This document shows positions 27,715 to 35,407 of a stretch of 64,000 bases of DNA, piece by piece. The position numbers and the translations under genes are program-made. The notes under the pieces are model-generated. The model saw nothing but the letters and a program-made list of their open reading frames with translations, ran no database searches and had not been told where the DNA came from. This stretch comes from PFL42 sp963789825 (GTDB lineage: Bacteria; Chloroflexota; Anaerolineae; Anaerolineales; E44-bin32). Numbering within the stretch: the stretch's first letter is position 1; each line of letters opens with the position of its first letter. The DNA lies in contig CAWBME010000011.1 of NCBI GenBank assembly GCA_963789825.1, positions 186,001 through 250,000 of the forward strand, in the 5' to 3' direction.

Positions 27715-28773
27715 TCATGCGGGGCGTTGCCTGCGATGGGCAATCAGCGCCGCGCCGATCAAGATCATCCCCAGCGCCACCAACGTGCCGACGACCAGCC
27801 GTGCGTCCAGCCACCCGGCGGTGGGTGGACCGGCGTCGTCTGCCGTCAAGCGCCCGACATCCGTGAGGGCGACGCCGGCGAGCGCGGGCACGGCTTGCAC
27901 TGTGGCCAGCAGGTTCTCGGACGAGGTGGCGGCGTTGAAGCTGAACGCTCCGCTGGGTAACTGCAACGCCAGCAGCGCCTGGACGGGATCTCCCCAGTCT
28001 GCGGCTTCCTCACCGGCGGCCGCCAACGCCTGCATCACCAGGGCGGTTGAGTTGGCATCGGTTGCCTCGCCGAAGGCGCTCGGCTTCTGATAGGTCCACC
28101 CAGCATCGGGATTCTGCGTTGCACGGAAGTAGGCGATGGAAGGAGCGACGGCGTCCATTCGGCCGGAGGCAACCAGGGCCTGGACGGCGAGGGCGGTGGT
28201 GTTCGAATCCCCAGCGCCTGGCGTCTTGTCTCCGTTGAAGGAGAACGAGCCGTCATCCAGCCGGTAAGCCAGCAAGCCATCGGCAGCCTGTGCCGGGATG
28301 GCGCGCCCGGCGGTGTGCAGCGCCAGCATCGCCAACGCACTGTCATACGGCCCACTGCCGTGGAGTCCAGTCGCCGCGTTGAAGCTGCCCTCAAGGACCG
28401 TCTTCAAATCGACCCCACCCAGACCAGCCGGGTCCAGGCCGGCTGCTACTGCGGCCAGCGTCAGTTTGGCGGCCAGGCCAGCAGGCATCGGCTGGCTGCT
28501 CGCCGCCGCTTCGAGGTAGGTCAGCGGGGTCGCTGCTCCCGCGCTCCACGCCGCCGGATCCTGTCCGCCGGCGGCGATTGCCAGCACCGCGTCAGCCGTT
28601 GTGCCCGGATCGCTGCCAGGCGCGAATCCGTTGGAGAATCCTCCATCCGGCTGCTGCTGGGCGCGCAGCCAGGTGAGGGCCTGATCGAGTTCGTGGGGGG
28701 TCTGGGCCTGGGCAGTCGCCGAGCCGAAGGCGGCCAGCAGCGCCACGGCCAGCGACAGGAAGAATCGACGCAT
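27715..28773 (-). CDS. Membrane-anchored prenyltransferase-like repeat protein, candidate cobalamin-binding receptor
   Basis: A 352-aa secreted protein: signal peptide (residues 1-24, ending AQAQ), an alpha/alpha-barrel body made of repeats with QQPDGGFSNGF, LDDGSFSFNG, QNPDAGWTYQ and LPSGAFSFNA turns, and one C-terminal membrane helix (about 325-345) with a basic tail. Such repeats are shared by squalene cyclases and by the animal cobalamin carriers intrinsic factor and transcobalamin. Catalytic DxDD of cyclases was not seen. It is the first gene under a cobalamin riboswitch and is followed 22 bp later by EcfT, so a B12-binding surface receptor is the favoured inference. Binding is not shown by sequence. 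Confidence 0.8.
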   Translation of the reverse strand: MRRFFLSLAVALLAAFGSATAQAQTPHELDQALTWLRAQQQPDGGFSNGFAPGSDPGTTADAVLAIAAGGQDPAAWSAGAATPLTYLEAAASSQPMPAGLAAKLTLAAVAAGLDPAGLGGVDLKTVLEGSFNAATGLHGSGPYDSALAMLALHTAGRAIPAQAADGLLAYRLDDGSFSFNGDKTPGAGDSNTTALAVQALVASGRMDAVAPSIAYFRATQNPDAGWTYQKPSAFGEATDANSTALVMQALAAAGEEAADWGDPVQALLALQLPSGAFSFNAATSSENLLATVQAVPALAGVALTDVGRLTADDAGPPTAGWLDARLVVGTLVALGMILIGAALIAHRRQRPA

Positions 28774-28822
28774 GGGGTTGTGCTCCTCTCAGCAAGCGAT
28801 CGTCACGGTTCGTCGAATCAAG

Positions 28823-28854
28823 AAGCCTTCCTGGAAGGAGGGTCAGGAAGGCTT
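28823..28854 (-). terminator. Leader hairpin downstream of the cobalamin riboswitch
   Basis: Arms AAGCCTTCCTG and CAGGAAGGCTT are exact complements with a 10-nt loop, followed on the minus strand by CTTGATTCG. It lies between the riboswitch and the first gene, about 50 nt before the ATG, where a transcriptional attenuator would be expected. Confidence 0.55.
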
Positions 28855-28879
28855 GAGGGCATGATCCATCGGCGCCACC

Positions 28880-29066
28880 TCCTCTCCGCGGAAGGCATCT
28901 CAGCGCGAGAGCAGGGGCGGGTATCCTGGCTCGCCCAGCGGCTGCGACAGCAGCCTCCGGGCCTACAGTTGCGGGACAGCGCCGGACTACCCCTTTCGGG
29001 GTCACCGGCTTCCCCATTGACGGCCTGCGCATCCGGGCGCAAGGCCACCCCGGCTCACGTGTCTTC
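28880..29066 (-). ncRNA. Cobalamin riboswitch (AdoCbl/MeCbl class)
   Basis: Read on the minus strand, the conserved landmarks appear in the right order: GGGAAGCCGGTG, then a small hairpin (GACCCCGAAAGGGGTAG), CCGGCGCTGTCCCGCAACTGTA-type core (GCTGTCCCGCAACTGTA is clear), and the B12 box GCCAGGATACCCGCC at 28916-28930. A downstream hairpin can act as expression platform. It controls the repeat protein/EcfT/EcfAA' operon. Outer boundaries are approximate. Confidence 0.92.
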
Positions 29067-29077
29067 GGTTTGGCCTG

Positions 29078-29105
29078 AGTATAGGCCATCCCCGCCTCCC
29101 GTCAA
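29078..29105 (-). promoter_or_regulatory. Promoter of the cobalamin-riboswitch operon
   Basis: Minus-strand TTGACG (29100-29105) and TATACT (29078-29083) spaced by 16 bp, directly upstream of the riboswitch. Predicted transcription starts near 29070. Confidence 0.65.
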
Positions 29106-29324
29106 GCGCCGGGCGGTCCAGCGGCCGGGCGGGTCGCGGCCCTTCTCGCCGAGCGAGGGAGCATGCAAATCCACTCCCCCTTGGAGGGTGGGGGCCGCGG
29201 TCCGGATCCGCCGCGCCCAGCGCAGCCTGACAGCCCTCGCGTGGGGAGCTCGCGTGAGCCGTCATCGTGGGTGCGCCACCCCCGCTTCCAGCTTGCCAGG
29301 CGCCGAGGGGCGAGTTGGCCCGCA

Positions 29325-29353
29325 TTGACGCTCGGCCATCGCTGTGCTACACT
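29325..29353 (+). promoter_or_regulatory. Promoter of the cold-shock-like gene
   Basis: TTGACG (29325-29330) and TACACT (29348-29353) with a 17-bp spacer and TGC before the -10. The start codon is 40 nt downstream. The stretch 29110-29320 between this and the divergent riboswitch promoter shows nothing recognisable. Confidence 0.65.
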
Positions 29354-29393
29354 GCGTCGACATCCATTCCATAGCGATCCTGGGGATCCCCGC

Positions 29394-29606
29394 GTGTCCA
29401 AGCGCACGACCGGCACCGTCCGGTGCTTTGATGGCTCCAAAGGCTACGGTTACATCAACAGTGAGGAGGGCGAGGACGTCTTCGTCCACTACTCGGCACT
29501 CACCGGTTCCGGCGCGCCCTTCCTGGCGCCTGGCGACCAGGTGGCCTTCTTCCTCGAACAGACCGTACGCGGCCCACAAGCCACCGACGTCGCCCGCCTG
29601 AACTGA
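29394..29606 (+). CDS. Cold-shock domain protein
   Basis: A 70-aa single CSD protein that binds single-stranded RNA/DNA. RNP1 reads KGYGYI (family K-G-F/Y-G-F/Y-I) and RNP2 reads VFVHYSAL, both intact, and the domain fills the protein. GTG at 29394 (VSKRTTGTVRCF) is chosen because a promoter lies just upstream and the longer frame has no similarity. It precedes RNase J by 94 bp on the same strand, so the two RNA-related genes may be co-transcribed. Confidence 0.93.
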   Translation: MSKRTTGTVRCFDGSKGYGYINSEEGEDVFVHYSALTGSGAPFLAPGDQVAFFLEQTVRGPQATDVARLN

Positions 29607-29700
29607 TGCCCGCCGACCCGCAGGCTTCGCCCGCAGACCGCCCGCACCTGGCAGCCGGGACGTCGCCGCGCCATTCCCGCAAGATGCACAAGGCAGACAC

Positions 29701-31359
29701 ATGAGTGAGAAACCGCTACGACTGGTTCCGTTGGGCGGCCTCGGCGAAATCGGCAAGAACATGATGTCCATCGAATACGGGGACAACATCCTGATCGTGG
29801 ACACCGGCTTGATGTTCCCCGAGAACGACATGCTGGGCGTCGACTACGTCATCCCGGACTTCCGTTACCTGCTGGACAAACGCGACAAGGTGCGCGGCAT
29901 CATCGTCACCCATGGCCACGAGGACCACACCGGCGCCATCCGCCATGTGCTGGAGGAGATCAACGCACCAATCTTCGCCACTCCCCTGACCCGCGGCCTG
30001 CTAGAAGTCAAGCTCTCACGCGGCGGCATGCTGCAGAAGGCCGACCTGCATACGGTGGAGGCCGGCGGATTGGCGCACATCGGCCCCTTCGAGGTCGAGT
30101 TCTTCCACGTGTGTCACTCGATCCCTGACTGCGTCGGCCTGGGCATCACCACGCCCGCCGGGCTGATCGTGCACACCGGCGACTTCAAGTTCGATCAAAC
30201 GCCGGTGGACAACTGGCCGACGGACTTCGGCAAGCTAGCCGAATTGGGCGGGCGGGGCGTGCTGGCGCTGCTGGCCAACTCGACCAACGCCGACACTCCT
30301 GGATGGACGCCGTCCGAGGCAGTCATCGATCCCGCCCTGGACGCCGTCTTTCGCGAGGCTGCCGGGCGCATCCTGGTCGGTACTTTCGCTTCGTTGATCT
30401 CGCGCATGGCCCAGGCGGCCAAGGCCGCCGCAAACCACGGGCGGGTGATGGCCTTCGTCGGGGCCAGCATGCTGGAGAACGTGCGCATCAGCCGCAAGCT
30501 GGGGTATCTGGATATCCCCGAAGAACTGATCGTTCCCCTCGATCAGGCGCTGTCGATGCCGGCCTCCAAGGTCGTGCTGATGTGCACCGGCACCCAGGGT
30601 GAGCCCAGCTCCATCCTCAGCCGGCTGTCCACCGGTACCAACCGCCAGTTCGACCTGCGCACCGGCGACACCGTGATCCTCTCGTCCCACCCAATTCCGG
30701 GCAACGAGGAGATGGTGCACCGTACGATCAACCGCCTGCTGCAGCGCGGCGCCAGCGTGATCTACAACGCCATCGCCCCGGTCCACGTTTCCGGCCACGC
30801 CAGTCAAGAGGAGATGAAGCTGCTGCAGCAGGTGGTGCACCCCAAGTACTTCATCCCCATCCACGGCGAACTACGCCACCTGCACCAGCACGCCTCGCTC
30901 GCCAACCAGACCGGCATTCCCTGGGAGAACATCGCCGTGATCGAGAACGGGACGGTGATCGAGTTTCGCAACGGCGTGATGCAGGTCGGGGAGCGCATTC
31001 CCGGCGGCTATGTGTTCGTCGACGGCTCAGGCGTCGGAGACATCGGGCCGACCGTGCTGCGCGAGCGCGAGGCATTGGCCCGCGACGGGTTCGTCGCCGT
31101 ACACCTGCACCTTGACCGCCAAAGCGGGCGGCTGCTACAGGAACCCGAGATTGTCTCCAAGGGCTTTGTCTTCCTGCGCGACGCGGAGCAGCTCTTCGAG
31201 CTGGCGCGCACCCGGATCCACGAGCTGACGCGCGAGGCGCCCAACGGCGATCTGAAGACACGCATTGAGAAAGACCTGTCCCGCCTGTTCTATCAGTCCA
31301 CCAAGCGCCAGCCGATGATCTTCGTCTTCACCTCGACTTCGGCAGGCGCCTCCGGCTGA
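29701..31359 (+). CDS. rnj: Ribonuclease J
   Basis: Metallo-beta-lactamase/beta-CASP nuclease with 5'-3' exo- and endonuclease activity in mRNA decay and rRNA maturation. The 552-aa product begins LRLVPLGGLGEIGKNMM, has the zinc motif HGHEDH at residues 71-76, CHSIPD and TGDFKFD metal-site segments, the beta-CASP region with SSHPIPGNE, and PVHVSGHAS in the C-terminal core. Length is normal. The typical N-terminal G-G-L-G-E-I-G-K-N motif is complete. Confidence 0.97.
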   Translation: MSEKPLRLVPLGGLGEIGKNMMSIEYGDNILIVDTGLMFPENDMLGVDYVIPDFRYLLDKRDKVRGIIVTHGHEDHTGAIRHVLEEINAPIFATPLTRGLLEVKLSRGGMLQKADLHTVEAGGLAHIGPFEVEFFHVCHSIPDCVGLGITTPAGLIVHTGDFKFDQTPVDNWPTDFGKLAELGGRGVLALLANSTNADTPGWTPSEAVIDPALDAVFREAAGRILVGTFASLISRMAQAAKAAANHGRVMAFVGASMLENVRISRKLGYLDIPEELIVPLDQALSMPASKVVLMCTGTQGEPSSILSRLSTGTNRQFDLRTGDTVILSSHPIPGNEEMVHRTINRLLQRGASVIYNAIAPVHVSGHASQEEMKLLQQVVHPKYFIPIHGELRHLHQHASLANQTGIPWENIAVIENGTVIEFRNGVMQVGERIPGGYVFVDGSGVGDIGPTVLREREALARDGFVAVHLHLDRQSGRLLQEPEIVSKGFVFLRDAEQLFELARTRIHELTREAPNGDLKTRIEKDLSRLFYQSTKRQPMIFVFTSTSAGASG

Positions 31360-31397
31360 CAGGCGGCCGCCCCACCGGCAGGGCGGCCAGGCATGGG

Positions 31398-31403
31398 TAT
31401 AAT
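31398..31403 (+). promoter_or_regulatory. -10 element (TATAAT) close to the PPIase start
   Basis: Consensus TATAAT ending 10 nt before the chosen ATG at 31414, pointing to a leaderless transcript. The upstream in-frame ATG at 31393 would begin before the -10 and is therefore not used. Confidence 0.5.
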
Positions 31404-31413
31404 CCCCGGCAGC

Positions 31414-32322
31414 ATGTCCTTCGGCACCCGAATTGCCATCGGTCTGGGCGCGCTGGCGCTGTGCGGTTGCCAGGCAATCGGCCTCGGGCCTACCCCGACC
31501 CCCGTCCCGCCCACCGCCACCCCATCTCCCCCGACGCCCACACCGGAGCCGGCCGCGGCCTCGGTGGGCGGCGAGCTGATCCTGCTCTCCAGCTACCAAG
31601 AGGAGCTGCGGCGCTTCGAGCAGGCGCAGGCCGAGCTTGGCACTGACCTTGCATCCGATCCCGACTACCGCCAGCGCGTGTTGCAGGCGCTGATCGATCG
31701 CCGCTTGCTCGATCGCGGCGCCGGCCTGTCCGGGATGAGCATCACCCCGGCCGAGGTCGAGATCCGCCTGCAAGCGCTGGCCGAAGAGAGCGGCGGGCAA
31801 GAAGCACTAGCCGCATGGCTGGCCGCCAACGGCTACACGACCGACAGCTTTCTGGCCACTCTGAGGGAGGAGATGCAGGCCCAGCGCATGGTCGACCAGA
31901 TCGCCGGCTCCGTGCCGGAGTCCGTCGAACAGGTCCGTGCCCGGCACATCCTGGTCGGAAGCAGCCAGGAGGCCGAGGCGCTGCTCGAGCAGCTCGCCGG
32001 CGGCGCCGATTTTGGCGTGCTGGCCGCCACCTACTCGCTCGATTTGAGCACGCGGCCCGGCGGGGGTGACCTGGGGTGGTTCCCGCGCGACTACCTGGCC
32101 TCGCCCGAGGTGGAGCAGGCGGCCTTCTCGCTGCAGCCCGGCGAGGTGAGCCCCGAGGTCATTTCATCCCGCCTGGGGTACCATGTACTGCAAGTACTCG
32201 ATCGGGGCCAGCACCTGCTCAGCCCGGAGGCCAGCCGCCGCCTGCGCCTCAAGGCTGTGGAGGACTGGCTGGACTTGCGCCGCAAGGACACCGAGATCAT
32301 CATTCTGGTCGACACCGGCTAG
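31414..32322 (+). CDS. PpiC/parvulin-type peptidyl-prolyl isomerase lipoprotein
   Basis: Extracytoplasmic foldase of the SurA/PrsA kind (302 aa). A type II signal peptide leads to the lipobox region ALCGCQAIG, followed by a Pro/Thr-rich linker, a SurA-like helical N-domain (EELRRFEQAQAELG onward) and a parvulin domain from about residue 185: VRARHILVGSSQEAEALLEQ, ADFGVLAATYSLD, GGDLGWFPRDYL and GYHVLQVLDR are the standard PpiC blocks. It should help fold exported proteins at the membrane surface. It follows RNase J by 54 bp but has its own promoter. Confidence 0.93.
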   Translation: MSFGTRIAIGLGALALCGCQAIGLGPTPTPVPPTATPSPPTPTPEPAAASVGGELILLSSYQEELRRFEQAQAELGTDLASDPDYRQRVLQALIDRRLLDRGAGLSGMSITPAEVEIRLQALAEESGGQEALAAWLAANGYTTDSFLATLREEMQAQRMVDQIAGSVPESVEQVRARHILVGSSQEAEALLEQLAGGADFGVLAATYSLDLSTRPGGGDLGWFPRDYLASPEVEQAAFSLQPGEVSPEVISSRLGYHVLQVLDRGQHLLSPEASRRLRLKAVEDWLDLRRKDTEIIILVDTG

Positions 32323-32361
32323 CCAGAACCAGCCGGCGCCGTGCGAGAGGAGTCAGCCGTC

Positions 32362-33069
32362 ATGGATTCGGATGCACAGAGCAGCGGGGAATTCAGTCTG
32401 GGTCGCCTGATCCTGAACTGCCTGACGCTGGTCGTGCTGGGGGCGACGCTCGTCGTCGGTTTGATCGTGCTCTCGCTGTTCATCAACCCCCAGACGCCGA
32501 TGAATCCTTACCCGCCGCCGACACTGCCGCCGACGCTCGGTCCGCCGACCCCAACCAACACGCCTGAGATCTACCTGCCGCCGACCTGGACCGCGACCGC
32601 GACCTGGACCCCGACGCCCACCGAGACGCCGATCCCAACCGACACGCCGACCGCCACCGCCACGGCGACGGCGACGGTCCCTGTCTCTCCGACCGGGTTC
32701 CCGTTCAACGTCCAGCCGGCTCCGTACGCCATCGCCAATATCGCCAACGACGCTGCCTGCAAATGGATGGGCGTCGGTGGTCAGGTCTTCGACCTCAACG
32801 GAGCGCCGTTTGCCCTGCAGACCGTACATCTGGAAGGCCAGCTCGGCGGCCTGCCAGTCAGCCTGGACACACTCTCGGGCAGCGCCACGCAGCTTGGCCC
32901 GGCGGGCTATGTGTTCAACCTGTCGGACCGGCCCATCGCCAGCGACAAGACGCTGTGGGTCCAGCTGCGCGACACGGCGGGCTTGGCGCTGTCCGACAAG
33001 TACTTCCTCACTACCTACGAAGACTGCCAGAAGAATCTGATCCTGGTCAACTGGCGGCAGGTTCGCTGA
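32362..33069 (+). CDS. Membrane-anchored surface protein with Pro/Thr-rich stalk, unknown function
   Basis: About 235 aa: a short cytosolic N-terminus, one membrane helix (LILNCLTLVVLGATLVVGLI, residues about 15-40), a low-complexity stalk of about 70 residues rich in TPT, TAT and PPT repeats, and a C-terminal beta-rich domain (from FPFNVQPAPYAIAN) with two Cys (AACKW, YEDCQ) that could form a disulfide. I do not recognise the domain. ATG at 32362 is preferred, with GAGGAG 11 bp upstream; GTG at 32341 is also possible. A strong terminator follows, so this ends the cold-shock/RNase J/PPIase group. Confidence 0.8.
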   Translation: MDSDAQSSGEFSLGRLILNCLTLVVLGATLVVGLIVLSLFINPQTPMNPYPPPTLPPTLGPPTPTNTPEIYLPPTWTATATWTPTPTETPIPTDTPTATATATATVPVSPTGFPFNVQPAPYAIANIANDAACKWMGVGGQVFDLNGAPFALQTVHLEGQLGGLPVSLDTLSGSATQLGPAGYVFNLSDRPIASDKTLWVQLRDTAGLALSDKYFLTTYEDCQKNLILVNWRQVR

Positions 33070-33092
33070 CGCCGATTTCAGCGAGAAGACCC

Positions 33093-33120
33093 AGGGCCTG
33101 AGCAATGCTCAGGCCCTCTT
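33093..33120 (+). terminator. Intrinsic terminator
   Basis: AGGGCCTGAGCA and TGCTCAGGCCCT are exact complements around one base, followed by CTTGCTTCTTCCT. It ends the plus-strand gene run 24 bp after the stop at 33069. Confidence 0.85.
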
Positions 33121-33481
33121 GCTTCTTCCTCTCGAAGACCCATCCCTGCGGCCGAGGCTGGGATCCCGCTTTGCCCAAGCGGGCCCGGACAACCCCCCTC
33201 TCCGCTCGTCCCGTGCCCTGCCCTCTCCTCCGCTACGCTTCGGGGCGCTGGGTGAGCGCTACGCTAGCGCGTGCTGCGCGATCGGTGCCGCGGCGGATTG
33301 TTGCACGATCGCTCGGCTACAGGCGGCTCCGTGCACGCGGTTGGCCCTGACCGAAGCCGGTAGGCGGCGCGGACTAGCCACCATGCCCTTACCGGCCGGG
33401 CGGCAGGCCAACCCACATGCTCTGTTCGCCCGCCAGAGGCGTCGGAATCAGCGAGCCGTCCGGCGAGCGGAAACCCGGCAG
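33121..33481. other. Intergenic stretch without a gene
   Basis: About 360 bp between the terminator at 33120 and the hemolysin III-like gene. It holds a small hairpin (CCCGCTT/AAGCGGG with a 5-nt loop, 33165-33183). Long frames here are GC-rich shadows with no protein-like features. I see no other function. Confidence 0.5.
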
Positions 33482-34111
33482 TCAGCCTGGCCCGGATGTC
33501 CCGACATACGCCGCCATGACAATGAAATGGCTCAGGGCCCCGAGGATCACGAACACATGCCAGATCTCGTGGAAGCCGAAGATCCCCGGGAGCGGATCGG
33601 GCCTCTTCAGAATGTAGATCACAGCTCCGCCAGTGAAGAACAGGCCGCCGAGGACCAACCACAGAAGCGCACCCCCCGGAATCGATGCGACGATCTCCCG
33701 GACCCCGGCGAGTGCCAGCCACCCCATCAGAAGGTAGACCCCTGCTGTGACCCAGCGCGGTGCCGCGATGACGAAAAGCTTGACGGTGATCCCAATGATG
33801 GCGAGCGACCAGACGATCACCAGGGGAAGCCATCGCCACAGCCCCGTTAGGTAGTGTAAGCAGATGGGGGTGTATGTCCCGGCGATGAGAAGGTAGATCG
33901 CTGTGTGGTCGAGTTTGCGTAGCCAGGCCATTGCCCTGGGGCCGGCGCTGACGAGGTGGTAGGCCGTGCTGGCCGAGAACATCAGGATCAATGCCAGCCC
34001 GTACACGGTGAACCCAGCAAGCTTCAGAGGGCTGTCCCCCGCAAGCAGGACGAGGAGGACGAGGCCGACGGCTGCGGCGATGGCCGCCCCTAAGTGCGTC
34101 AGCCCATTCAC
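33482..34111 (-). CDS. Hemolysin III/TrhA (PAQR-like) membrane protein
   Basis: A seven-helix membrane protein of the HlyIII/PAQR superfamily (about 209 aa). The conserved metal-site pattern is present: SASTAYHLV with Ser and His, LRKLDHTAIYLLIAGTYTPI with the Asp-His, and FGFHEIWHVFVILGALSHF with the C-terminal His residues. In bacteria this family (TrhA) adjusts membrane lipid homeostasis; the hemolysin name is historical. GTG at 34111 is the only start in the open frame, yet the family usually includes the preceding RRLREPVNG residues, so an upstream indel may have hidden the true start. Confidence 0.88.
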   Translation of the reverse strand: MNGLTHLGAAIAAAVGLVLLVLLAGDSPLKLAGFTVYGLALILMFSASTAYHLVSAGPRAMAWLRKLDHTAIYLLIAGTYTPICLHYLTGLWRWLPLVIVWSLAIIGITVKLFVIAAPRWVTAGVYLLMGWLALAGVREIVASIPGGALLWLVLGGLFFTGGAVIYILKRPDPLPGIFGFHEIWHVFVILGALSHFIVMAAYVGTSGPG

Positions 34112-34231
34112 CGGCTCACGGAGCCTGCGATACCATCCTGCCTCCCCATCGGAGTGTCAAACCATGGCCGACGGCGCTCGCCCAACGTTCGAGGCGCGCG
34201 CTGGAGCGGAGCGCGCTTGCTCTTCAACCCG

Positions 34232-35407
34232 CTAGCCGATCACCTTGCGCAGCGTGTCACAGACCAGCGACACTTCATCTTGCCGCATCACGCCCGAAAA
34301 CGGCAGCGCCAGCCCGCGCGCACCCAGATCCTCGGCGACCGGGAAGTCGCCGGCCAGAGTGCCGAAGCGCTGCTGGACATACGGCTGCAGATGGATCGGC
34401 TTGAAGTACGGTCGGCTGGGAATCCCTTCTTGGTCCAGGCGATGGATCAGCGCGTCGCGATCGACTTCCGGATCGAAGCGCACCACATACACGAACCAGC
34501 TCATGCGGGTGGTGTTCTGCACCACAACCGGCACCTCGACACCGGGTATGCTCGCCAACTGTTCGGCGTACCAGCGGGCAACAGCCTCGCGTTTGTCCAT
34601 CAGCTCGTCCAGGCGAGTCATCTGGGCATAGCCTAGCGCGGCATTGAGTTCGTCCATCCGGTAGTTGTAGCCAAGGTAGGTGTGGTCCAGCCAGGTGTCG
34701 CCGGGTGCCCGCCCTTGGTTGCGCAGGGCTCGCACCATGTTCGCCAGGTCGTCGCGATCGGTGACGACCATGCCGCCCTCGCCGGAGGTGATCTGCTTGT
34801 TGGGGTAGAAGGCGAAGACGGCGATGTCGCCCAGCGTGCCGGCCGGGCGGCCTTTGTAGCTGGCGCCGAGCGCCTCGCACGAATCCTCGATCAGGGTCAG
34901 CCCGTGCTGGCGCGCCGTGGCAGCAAGCGGCTCATGGTCGGCCGGCTGGCCGAAGACATCGACCGTGAGCAGGCCGCGCAGGCTCGTCCAGCCTTCGGCG
35001 CCGCGCCGCGGTAGCCAGCGCTCTGCCTGCCGTCCACCTTGTGCCAGGTCGGCCCCAGCGGCAGCCACTTGCGCCGGATCGAGGTTGCCGGTAACCGGGT
35101 CGACGTCGACGAAGATCGGCACGGCCCGCTCGTACAGCAGGACGTTGGAGGAGGCGACGAACGAGAACGGGCTGGTGATGACCGCATCGCCTTGGCCGAT
35201 CCCGGCCGCCCGCACGCACAGGTGCAGGCCGGCCGTGCCGGAGTTGACGGCGATCGCATGGCGCAGCCCCACTCGGTCGGCGATGGCGCCCTCGAAGGAC
35301 TCCAGCCGCGGGCCCATGCTGAGGCGAGGCGTCCGCAACACTTCGGCTACCGCCTGGCGCTCCACCTCGCTCAGGTCCGGCGAGGACATGGCGACCTTGT
35401 AGCTCAC
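34232..35407 (-). CDS. DegT/DnrJ/EryC1/StrS-family sugar aminotransferase
   Basis: PLP-dependent aminotransferase that installs an amino group on a nucleotide-linked keto sugar (391 aa). The PLP lysine is K204 in YPNKQITSGEGG; VDVFGQPAD and LIEDSCEALGASYKG provide the Asp/His environment, and NYRMDELNAALGYAQ is the usual downstream signature. GTG at 35407 overlaps the TGA of the lipoyl-NeuD gene (GTGA), so it is translationally coupled as fourth gene of the E1alpha-E1beta-lipoyl-NeuD cassette. It would supply the amino sugar that the NeuD-like domain acylates. Confidence 0.93.
   Translation of the reverse strand: MSYKVAMSSPDLSEVERQAVAEVLRTPRLSMGPRLESFEGAIADRVGLRHAIAVNSGTAGLHLCVRAAGIGQGDAVITSPFSFVASSNVLLYERAVPIFVDVDPVTGNLDPAQVAAAGADLAQGGRQAERWLPRRGAEGWTSLRGLLTVDVFGQPADHEPLAATARQHGLTLIEDSCEALGASYKGRPAGTLGDIAVFAFYPNKQITSGEGGMVVTDRDDLANMVRALRNQGRAPGDTWLDHTYLGYNYRMDELNAALGYAQMTRLDELMDKREAVARWYAEQLASIPGVEVPVVVQNTTRMSWFVYVVRFDPEVDRDALIHRLDQEGIPSRPYFKPIHLQPYVQQRFGTLAGDFPVAEDLGARGLALPFSGVMRQDEVSLVCDTLRKVIG

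Noticed and set aside
28592..29089. A 165-residue minus-strand gene across the riboswitch
   Set aside because: It overlaps the cobalamin riboswitch and the start of the repeat protein in another frame and has no protein-like features.
32560..32700. Tandem DNA repeat or CRISPR-like array
   Set aside because: The repetition is the Thr/Pro-rich stalk of a surface protein; unit lengths are irregular and there are no spacers.
33482..34111. Hemolysin toxin
   Set aside because: The HlyIII/TrhA family are widespread membrane homeostasis proteins; sequence gives no basis for a toxin role.
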